Assembly (NCBI GenBank): GCA_017882055.1
Contig: JADGQE010000084.1
Coordinates: 1-11,510 of the forward strand
Direction: 5' to 3'
Origin: Thermoflexales bacterium
Lineage (GTDB): Bacteria; Chloroflexota; Anaerolineae; Fen-1058
DNA length: 11,510 nt
The position numbers were made by a program, and so were the translations under genes. The notes beneath the pieces are model-generated. The model saw only the letters and a list, made by a program, of their open reading frames with translations, ran no database searches and had not been told where the DNA came from. Shown here in pieces: positions 6,970 to 11,510 of the stretch (positions are counted from its first letter, which is position 1; every line of letters starts with the position of its first letter).

Positions 6970-7965
6970 TTACGAATTCTCCAATTTTCGCAACAACTGT
7001 GTGTATCTCGGTGGCTCTTCTTCGAAGATATACGTGACCGGCGCGACGACGACGCCGCTGCCGCCGATGCGGCGCAATTCAGTGATGGTAGGCATTAAAC
7101 GATCTTTGTGAACAACGATGTTGACGTCGAACCACGTTTGATCGCCGCGCGTGACGACGGGCGAAATGGTCGGGCCTTGCAGACCGCTGAGATGGGGCTG
7201 ACTCAGCATCGCTTGTGCGATGGCTTCCGGTGATTCGCCCCGCATGTTGGCGAAAACCAGATAGCTGCCCTGTGCCCGCAAATGGGCTTCGATGTATTCG
7301 AGTAGTTCGCGAGCCGTACTTAATATTTCAGGCCGCGCCTGCAGCGCCGATCGATTGCCGATCAGCACGGCCTGCGATTGTAAGATCACGCCATCGGGCA
7401 GGGGGCGCAGCCGGTTGTCGCGCAGCGTTGTACCGGTCGAGACCAGATCGGCGATCAGGTCGGCGTAGCCGATTGTCGGCGCAACTTCGAGCGTGCCTTC
7501 CGAATCGATCAGTCGCACATCGGACAAACCATGCTGAGCTAAGAAGGCTCTGGTAAGGTTGGGATACTTGGTCGCAACACGCAGGGTTCGCGTTGACTGG
7601 CGAGCGCCGAGATCTTTGACGCACTGTACATCGTCCCACGCTTCAGGCACGGCCAGCGCCAGGGCGCAAGTGCCAAAGCCCAGCGCCTCGTGCAGGACGA
7701 TGAGATCACCGGTGCTGCCGCGTTTTTCTTCGACGGCATCCAGGCCGGCGATGCCGAAGTCGAGGCTGCCCTCGCGCACGCCGACGACGATATCGCCCGG
7801 TCGTTGAAACAAGACGGAGAGTCCGGGCACTGTCGGCACGGTGGCTTGATACTGGCGCGGATTCGGTTTGTAGATGCCCAGACCGCACGCCTCGAGAAAG
7901 GCGAGCGTTTCAGGTTCCAGGCGGCCTTTGGAGGGCAGTGCCAGACGAATATCAGTTCGAGACAT
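6970..7965 (-). CDS. hisG: ATP phosphoribosyltransferase, long form (HisG)
   Basis: Condenses ATP with PRPP to phosphoribosyl-ATP, the committed and feedback-controlled step of histidine synthesis. The 331-residue product is the long, self-regulated form, somewhat longer than the usual 280-300. The N-terminal catalytic lobes begin RLALPSKGRL. The PRPP-binding segment is at about 155-181 (SEGTLEVAP, GYADLIADLVSTGTTL). A C-terminal regulatory ACT-like domain follows from about 262, with WFDVNIVVHK and IGGSGVVVAPVTYIFE. The ATG at 7963-7965 is chosen because homology begins there and GAGG lies 5 nt upstream; an upstream in-frame ATG at 8037 would read through the terminator hairpin. It is the first gene of the operon, directly behind the attenuator. 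The presence of the regulatory domain implies HisZ is not needed. Confidence 0.96.
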   Translation of the reverse strand: MSRTDIRLALPSKGRLEPETLAFLEACGLGIYKPNPRQYQATVPTVPGLSVLFQRPGDIVVGVREGSLDFGIAGLDAVEEKRGSTGDLIVLHEALGFGTCALALAVPEAWDDVQCVKDLGARQSTRTLRVATKYPNLTRAFLAQHGLSDVRLIDSEGTLEVAPTIGYADLIADLVSTGTTLRDNRLRPLPDGVILQSQAVLIGNRSALQARPEILSTARELLEYIEAHLRAQGSYLVFANMRGESPEAIAQAMLSQPHLSGLQGPTISPVVTRGDQTWFDVNIVVHKDRLMPTITELRRIGGSGVVVAPVTYIFEEEPPRYTQLLRKLENS

Positions 7966-7983
7966 GATCACCTCGTGATGTCG

Positions 7984-8019
7984 AAAAATAAAAAGCCCTT
8001 CGAGAACCGAAGGGCTTTT
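7984..8019 (-). terminator. Attenuator terminator before hisG
   Basis: In the minus sense, AAAAGCCCTTCG (8019-8008), loop GTTCT and CGAAGGGCTTTT (8002-7991) form a perfect 12-bp stem, followed by TATTTTT (7990-7984). This is a strong intrinsic terminator placed between the promoter and hisG, 18 nt before the hisG start codon. No gene ends into it from the right, so its likely role is conditional termination of his transcription. Confidence 0.88.
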
Positions 8020-8075
8020 AGGACGGATCGTGTGCAAGCGCGACTAATCAGACCTTCGGTCGGGTGAGAAGGGCT
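8005..8075 (-). promoter_or_regulatory. Mutually exclusive pairing segments of the his attenuator
   Basis: Minus-sense segment 1, AGCCCTTC (8075-8068), can pair with segment 2, GAAGGTCT (8057-8050), at 7 of 8 positions. Segment 2 in its longer form, GACCGAAGGTCT (8061-8050), can instead pair with AGCCCTTCGGTT (8016-8005), the left arm of the terminator, with ten Watson-Crick pairs, one G-U and one mismatch. Segments 1:2 and 2:3 therefore exclude each other, and 2:3 excludes the terminator. Segment 1 begins right after the two His codons of the leader peptide, so a ribosome stalled there would cover it and free segment 2 to form the antiterminator. The mechanism is inferred from the pairing. 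Confidence 0.78.
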
Positions 8076-8112
8076 GATGATGGATCGCGCTGAACAGGTT
8101 GCTGTTGAACAT
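8044..8112 (-). CDS. Histidine leader peptide
   Basis: A 22-codon frame from ATG (8112-8110) to TAG (8046-8044). It begins MFNSNLFSAIHHQPF; the two adjacent His codons, CAT CAT, lie at 8082-8077. It is placed between the his promoter and the attenuator terminator, as expected for a peptide whose translation senses charged tRNA-His. No ribosome site precedes the ATG. The predicted transcription start falls within a nucleotide or two of the A of ATG, so translation is probably leaderless. Two control codons are fewer than the seven of the enterobacterial his leader but equal to those of classical trp leaders. The peptide itself probably has no function beyond regulation. Confidence 0.78.
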   Translation of the reverse strand: MFNSNLFSAIHHQPFSPDRRSD

Positions 8113-8119
8113 GGGTGCA

Positions 8120-8148
8120 ACTTTAACATAGAGCAGGCCGCCCGTCAA
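8120..8148 (-). promoter_or_regulatory. Promoter of the his operon
   Basis: Minus-sense -35 element TTGACG (8148-8143), a 17-nt spacer, and -10 element TAAAGT (8125-8120). The -35 matches the sigma-70 consensus at 5 of 6 positions and the -10 at 4 of 6. Transcription should begin near 8113-8112, at the leader-peptide ATG. The left edge of the inserted MITE-like element is only about 18 nt upstream of the -35 box. Confidence 0.72.
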
Positions 8149-8156
8149 TAGCGAAT

Positions 8157-8165
8157 TTCATCAGA
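8157..8165. repeat. Target-site duplication, left copy
   Basis: TTCATCAGA here is repeated perfectly at 8340-8348. The two copies lie immediately outside the terminal inverted repeats of the 174-bp element. Confidence 0.85.
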
Positions 8166-8339
8166 CAGCAATTCTAAATTTGACCTGTCGTAATGGGCAG
8201 GCGACTCGAAGTCGCACCTCTTGAGCTGTTGGCTGAGCGTCCACCTGCGTGGACGGGGTTTCGTCGGCGCAGGCCGACGGTCGGCGGTAGGCCCTTCAGG
8301 CGCGATTTCAATCGCCAGATGCCAAATTGAGAATTGCTG
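8166..8339. mobile_element. MITE-like element, 174 bp, non-coding
   Basis: The ends are inverted repeats: CAGCAATTCTAAATTTGAC (8166-8184) against CAGCAATTCTCAATTTGGC read from the other end (8339-8321), 17 of 19 identical. A perfect 9-bp duplication, TTCATCAGA, flanks it. The interior is a chain of small hairpins: GCGACT/AGTCGC (8201-8215), CGTCCAC/GTGGACG (8238-8255), CGTCGGC/GCCGACG (8262-8279) and GCGAT/ATCGC (8302-8315). It has no transposase gene, so any movement would have depended on a transposase elsewhere. It lies between the divergent his promoter and the plus-strand LiaF-like gene. The parental insertion-sequence family cannot be named from this sequence. Confidence 0.85.
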
Positions 8340-8348
8340 TTCATCAGA
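8340..8348. repeat. Target-site duplication, right copy
   Basis: TTCATCAGA, identical to 8157-8165, directly abuts the right terminal inverted repeat. The next base (8349, C) also matches the first base of the element, so a 10-bp reading is possible. Confidence 0.85.
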
Positions 8349-8524
8349 CTCTTCACTTTCCCTGGCTCAAATGGAGGAAGGGATAACCTCGACGACTCAT
8401 GGCCGATCCTGTAAATCCGACTTTAGTTCGATGACAAATGATCCATTGAGAGTTACCCTATGCTTGTCAATTTAACCCGGCTTCAATTGCTCGATTGCCG
8501 ATAGGCGTAATGGAGGCTTCACCG

Positions 8525-9043
8525 ATGCGTAACCAAAATCAGTTGTTTCTTGGCGGCTTGCTCGTTTTGATAGGCGCCGTCTTCCTGTTTGGTACCTTAT
8601 TCAACATTAATCCCTGGACCTTTTGCTGGCCGATTGGCCTGATCCTGCTGGGCGTGTGGCTGCTGTGGGGCCCGCGTACTTTCACCGGCGTGTGGCTGTT
8701 GGGCAATGTCCGGCGCGACGGCGCATGGAAAGTCGCCAATGAAGAGATCGGCATCGGCGTCGGCGACGTGAAACTCGACTTCACTCAGGCCGACATCCCG
8801 GTCGGCGAGACCCGCATCCGGGTCTCCGGCTTCGTAGGCGATGTCGACATGTGGGTGCCGGCCAATATCGGCGTCGCGGTGACGTCTAATGCGTTTGTCG
8901 TCGATGCGAAAATATTCGGCCAGAAACAGAGCCAATTGTTGATGCCGCTGCATTTTACCAGCGACAACTATGTCGGCGCTGAGCGCAAGATCTTGCTCGA
9001 GACCAATTTCTTTGTGGGCGATATCACCGTCAAGCAAAGATAG
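8525..9043 (+). CDS. LiaF-like two-helix membrane protein
   Basis: A 172-residue protein with two close hydrophobic segments at about 8-28 and 31-50, then a glycine- and valine-rich beta-type soluble domain. The domain holds repeated GDV turns: IGVGDVKLDF near 78-86, VSGFVGDVDMWVP near 100-112 and FFVGDITVK at the end. This matches the DUF5668 plus LiaF C-terminal layout of cell-wall-stress response proteins, where LiaF restrains a histidine kinase. No kinase or regulator gene is adjacent, so the role here is open. The ATG at 8525 has GGAGG 8 nt upstream; a TTG ten codons earlier (8495) lacks such support. It is the only plus-strand gene and converges on the lysK-type gene with one base between stops. 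I see no clear promoter in 8350-8524. Confidence 0.75.
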   Translation: MRNQNQLFLGGLLVLIGAVFLFGTLFNINPWTFCWPIGLILLGVWLLWGPRTFTGVWLLGNVRRDGAWKVANEEIGIGVGDVKLDFTQADIPVGETRIRVSGFVGDVDMWVPANIGVAVTSNAFVVDAKIFGQKQSQLLMPLHFTSDNYVGAERKILLETNFFVGDITVKQR

Positions 9044-9044
9044 T

Positions 9045-10076
9045 TTAGACTGTCCGCAGCACCTCGGTCAGAATCTGAATGGCGCGCTGATATTCGGATA
9101 TGAGGATATGTTCCTCCGGTGTGTGATCGAGATCGGAATTGCCCGGCCCGTAAGCCACGGCCGGGCATTGCCATGCCGGCGCGACGAGGTTCATATCCGA
9201 AGTCCCCGATTTCATGGTAAAGCCTGGCGTTCCCTGAAACTTGCGGATCGATGAAAGGAAAGCGCGAACCAGTGGCGTATTTTTCTCCGCCCGATAAGCC
9301 GGTATGCCTTCCACTAATTTTGCGGTTGCATCGATGGCCTGTGCCTGGATCAGCGTGGCCACTTCGACGATGTTAATGCCCATTGGGAGCCGCAAATTGA
9401 ACTTTAATTGCGCTGCCTCAACGAAACCGTTTGAATGCGAGTTCATCCCGCGCAGCGACGGAATCAATTGATCGAACATTTTGGGCTTATCGGCGTTGAA
9501 TTCAGCCAGGCGGGTTGCGACGCGATTCCAGAAATTCACTGCGGCCTGGCAGGCGCTTTCGACATTGGCTGAAGTGTGCGTCAGTGTGCGCTTAACCTCG
9601 TACTCGAACCATGCGCTGCCTTTGTAACCCAGAGTGATTCGATCCCAGCTGCTCGGTTCGCCGATGATCAACCTATCCGGCTGGTAGTGATCGCGCACGA
9701 ATTGCGCGCCGCGCGAATCACCCTCTTCGCAGACCGCGCCAATTACGATAATGCGCCAGCCCGATCTTACGCCGACTAATGCGCCGGCGGCCGTAAAGCA
9801 GGCCAGCGGCCCTTTTGCATCGACCGCGCCCCGGCCATACAGTTTATCGCCGTCGCGCTTCACGCTGATGAAACCCGGCACCGTGTCGATGTGGCCGAGC
9901 AGCATCACTGCCTGTGGCCCGTCGCCGATGACGCCCACCGCGTTGCCCGCCTCATCAATGTGCGCCGTGTAACCCAACGCCGTCATCTGTGTGACGAGGT
10001 AATTCACCGCTTCGGCTTCTTGATGGGTGGGGCTGTAGCGTTGCAACAAACCTTCTAATAATTCAACTTCATTCAT
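9045..10076 (-). CDS. lysK: M20-family [LysW]-lysine / ornithine hydrolase (LysK type)
   Basis: Probably releases lysine (or ornithine) from the carrier protein LysW by hydrolysing the amide bond. The 343-residue protein has the M20 metallopeptidase layout: GHIDTVPG at 61-68 (H62, D64), GRGAVDAKGP at 81-90 (bridging D86), the catalytic and ligand pair E117-E118, GEPSS at 139-143 (E140), and the C-terminal metal ligand H318 in LDHTPEEH. The SGTSDMN stretch near 290-296 is typical of LysK rather than of DapE or general ArgE. The neighbouring dehydrogenase and aconitase-type subunit support the LysW pathway, but LysW itself is outside the window. The ATG at 10074-10076 has no ribosome site, because heptamer repeats run up to it. 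An ArgE-like deacetylase role is the main alternative. Confidence 0.82.
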   Translation of the reverse strand: MNEVELLEGLLQRYSPTHQEAEAVNYLVTQMTALGYTAHIDEAGNAVGVIGDGPQAVMLLGHIDTVPGFISVKRDGDKLYGRGAVDAKGPLACFTAAGALVGVRSGWRIIVIGAVCEEGDSRGAQFVRDHYQPDRLIIGEPSSWDRITLGYKGSAWFEYEVKRTLTHTSANVESACQAAVNFWNRVATRLAEFNADKPKMFDQLIPSLRGMNSHSNGFVEAAQLKFNLRLPMGINIVEVATLIQAQAIDATAKLVEGIPAYRAEKNTPLVRAFLSSIRKFQGTPGFTMKSGTSDMNLVAPAWQCPAVAYGPGNSDLDHTPEEHILISEYQRAIQILTEVLRTV

Positions 10077-10080
10077 TGCT

Positions 10081-10133
10081 GATTGCTGATTTCTGATTGT
10101 TGATTGCTGTTTTCAAATCAGAAATCAGCAATC
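10081..10133. repeat. 18-bp perfect inverted repeat between dehydrogenase and lysK genes
   Basis: GATTGCTGATTTCTGATT (10081-10098) and AATCAGAAATCAGCAATC (10116-10133) are perfect inverted copies around a 17-nt loop. The arms are built from GCTGATT-type heptamers, and further diverged units continue on both sides to about 10077 and 10140. It fills the 62-nt spacer between the two genes. The transcript would form a long A-U-rich hairpin ending just before the lysK start. Confidence 0.9.
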
Positions 10134-10138
10134 TACAA

Positions 10139-11146
10139 TCATAAATTCCCTACGATCGCTTTCGTCACTTCGCCTGTTTTTGCCGTGCCGCCCAGGTCTC
10201 GTGGCAAGATACCTTGCGCCAAAGTCGCGTTCACAGCTTGACGAACTCGGTTGGCTTGACTTGACTGGCCGACGTGCTCTAGCAGCATGGCCGCTGAGAG
10301 AATCGCGCCGACGGGGTTGGCAACGCCTTGCCCGGCAATGTCCGGCGCGGAACCATGCACCGGCTCGAACACGGCCACTTTCTGCCCGATGTTGGCGGAG
10401 GGCGCGACGCCCAGCCCGCCAATCAACGCGCTGGCTTCATCCGATAGAATGTCGCCGAATAGATTGGTCGTCACGATCACATCGAAGTTTTCCGGATCGC
10501 GCACCAGCCGCATCGACATGGCGTCAACCAACATTTCTTTCACCGTCACTTCGGGAAACTCCTTCGCCACTTGTAAACAGCATTCGCGAAAAAGTCCATC
10601 CGTTACTTTCAACACATTGGCTTTGTGAACGATGGTCACTGTGAATGCTGACTGCTGACTGCTAATTCGTTTCCGAGCCTGTTCGAATGCTATGCGTGCA
10701 ATACGTTCTGAGCCGCGCTTCGTGATCACACGTTCGGCAATGGCCGTGTCGCCTTCGCGACGCTCGCGACCTGAATATAAACCTTCGGTGTTCTCGCGGA
10801 CGATCAGTAGATCGAGATTCGGGCGTGAGAACGATCCCGGTAACGATTGAACGGGCCGCAAATTCGCATACAGATCAAACGCTTTGCGCATCGCGAGGAT
10901 CGGGCTGCGGTAGCCGTCGACTTTGGTTGAGGGCGATGAGGTTGCGCCGAACATCGCCACACCTGCGGCATCGACTGCGGCTAGCGTCGCATCGGGAATT
11001 GCATTGCCCGTCTGCTTAAAATATTCAAAGCCGGCGAATGCTTCAGTAAACTCGATATCTAATCCCAAGGCGCTTAATACTTCAGCCGCAACGGGAATGA
11101 CTTCCTTGCCGATGCCGTCGCCGTTGATAAGACAGATTTTGATCAA
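10139..11146 (-). CDS. hicdh: Homoisocitrate dehydrogenase-like enzyme (isopropylmalate/isocitrate dehydrogenase family)
   Basis: Oxidative decarboxylase of a 2-hydroxy acid, most likely homoisocitrate to 2-oxoadipate with NAD. The 335-residue protein shows NGDGIGKEVIP at 8-18, DLYANLRPV at 91-99, VRENTEGLYSGRERR at 116-130 (catalytic Y124), HKANVLK near 174-180 (catalytic K175), FDVIVTTNLFGDILSDEAS at 221-239 and HGSAPDIAGQGVANP at 264-278. The RENTEGLY signature fits homoisocitrate or isocitrate dehydrogenases better than LeuB, and the adjacent LysK-type gene favours homoisocitrate. The start is TTG (11144-11146), with GAGGA 9 nt upstream. Residues about 161-168 (ISSQQSAF) are an insertion encoded by TGCTGAC repeats. 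A broad-specificity or LeuB role remains possible. Confidence 0.83.
   Translation of the reverse strand: MIKICLINGDGIGKEVIPVAAEVLSALGLDIEFTEAFAGFEYFKQTGNAIPDATLAAVDAAGVAMFGATSSPSTKVDGYRSPILAMRKAFDLYANLRPVQSLPGSFSRPNLDLLIVRENTEGLYSGRERREGDTAIAERVITKRGSERIARIAFEQARKRISSQQSAFTVTIVHKANVLKVTDGLFRECCLQVAKEFPEVTVKEMLVDAMSMRLVRDPENFDVIVTTNLFGDILSDEASALIGGLGVAPSANIGQKVAVFEPVHGSAPDIAGQGVANPVGAILSAAMLLEHVGQSSQANRVRQAVNATLAQGILPRDLGGTAKTGEVTKAIVGNL
10646..10663. repeat. TGCTGAC heptamer repeat inside the dehydrogenase gene
   Basis: Two full copies of TGCTGAC (10646-10652 and 10653-10659) and a partial TGCT lie in tandem. In the gene's frame they encode part of ISSQQSAF (about 161-168), between two conserved regions. 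The frame is kept. Confidence 0.75.
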
Positions 11147-11172
11147 AGTGCGTGTTCCTCAAAATGTGATAA

Positions 11173-11213
11173 GTATTGCGTGGTGCGTGGACGGAACACG
11201 CAATACGCAATAC
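11173..11213. repeat. Inverted heptamer repeat between the aconitase-type and dehydrogenase genes
   Basis: GTATTGCGTGGTGCGTG (11173-11189) and CACGCAATACGCAATAC (11197-11213) are inverted copies matching at 15 of 17 positions, with a 7-nt loop. The right arm is a tandem ACGCAAT-type heptamer. It is the same unit family as the spacers before hisH, hisB and hisD. Confidence 0.82.
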
Positions 11214-11218
11214 GGTGA

Positions 11219-11510
11219 CTACTCGCCTCCGAGCGGCACAGTTTCAGTATTTGCCAGTCCCAGTTTCTTGCGAATATGCTGCACCAGTCCGCCAGCAGCG
11301 ATGATGCCCAACGCCGTCGGTGAAAGCGGCGGAAACGGGAACTCGCGTCCGTTCAATCGGATGAGGCTGTTCGGTAGATCGATCTCGAGCGCGTCGCCCG
11401 ATTGCGTTGCATCGACAACCTCCGGGCACGTAATGAGCAGCAGACCTTGATTGATGCCATTGCGGAAATAGATGCGGGCAAATGATCTGGCGATAATGGC
11501 TGCAATGCCT
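11219..11510 (-). CDS. lysU: Aconitase-family small subunit (homoaconitase LysU / LeuD type), partial
   Basis: The C-terminal 96 codons of a small-subunit swivel-domain protein; the start is beyond the right edge. Visible motifs are ARSFARIYFRNGINQGLLL, typical of LeuD and LysU (SFARIFYRNAINxGLP), then a CPEVVDATQSGDALEIDL stretch and a late GIIAAGGLVQHIRKKL. Together with a large subunit not in the window, this protein would isomerise homocitrate to homoisocitrate, or isopropylmalate. It ends at TAG (11219-11221), 72 nt before the TTG start of the dehydrogenase gene. The neighbours favour homoaconitase; LeuD cannot be excluded without the large subunit. Confidence 0.85.
   Translation of the reverse strand, partial: GIAAIIARSFARIYFRNGINQGLLLITCPEVVDATQSGDALEIDLPNSLIRLNGREFPFPPLSPTALGIIAAGGLVQHIRKKLGLANTETVPLGGE

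Noticed and set aside
7966..8037. Longer HisG starting at 8037
   Set aside because: The extra 24 codons read through the terminator hairpin, and homology plus a good ribosome site support 7965.
7690..8067. 125-codon plus-strand open frame across hisG and the attenuator
   Set aside because: It is antisense to conserved HisG sequence and has no family resemblance or ribosome site.
7966..8160. T-box riboswitch upstream of hisG
   Set aside because: No T-box consensus and no specifier-loop structure; the region is short and instead holds a His-containing leader frame.
8495..8524. TTG start for the LiaF-like gene
   Set aside because: The ATG at 8525 has GGAGG at suitable distance, and the extra ten residues are not typical of the family.

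Overview
The window carries a nearly complete histidine operon and the end of a lysine-type amino-acid cluster, both on the minus strand. A single plus-strand membrane-protein gene lies between them. Gene content, a LysW-type deacylase beside a homoisocitrate-dehydrogenase-like enzyme, and many short tandem repeats at gene junctions suggest a bacterium of the Chloroflexota (Anaerolineae-like). That assignment is inference; no rRNA or other marker is present.

Layout from right to left, the direction of transcription. At 11510-9045 lie an aconitase-family small subunit (LysU/LeuD type, start outside the window), a homoisocitrate/isopropylmalate-dehydrogenase-family gene with a TTG start, and an M20-family [LysW]-lysine/ornithine hydrolase (LysK type). 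Together they fit the alpha-aminoadipate/LysW lysine route. The last gene converges on a plus-strand LiaF-like membrane gene (8525-9043), with one base between the two stop codons.

At 8166-8339 is a 174-bp MITE-like element with 17/19 matching terminal inverted repeats and a perfect 9-bp target duplication. Just beyond it (minus sense) is a compact regulatory region for the his operon: a TTGACG/TAAAGT promoter, a 22-codon leader peptide with two adjacent His codons whose ATG falls about where transcription should begin, mutually exclusive pairing segments, and a 12-bp terminator hairpin with a T-run just before hisG. This reads as a classical ribosome-mediated histidine attenuator.

The operon then runs hisG, a hisD-hisC fusion, hisB (dehydratase only), hisH, hisA, hisF, hisI and hisE, ending at 771. 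It supplies every step from PRPP and ATP to histidine except histidinol-phosphate phosphatase (HisN), which is not here. HisG is the long, self-regulated form, so HisZ is not required.

A recurring oddity is a set of short tandem repeats, mostly heptamers, often arranged as inverted pairs. They lie at most gene junctions and also inside coding sequences: an insertion in HisF, one in the homoisocitrate dehydrogenase, the C-terminal tail of HisC, and the linker joining HisD to HisC. The leftmost 770 bases hold no convincing gene, only degenerate repeats.
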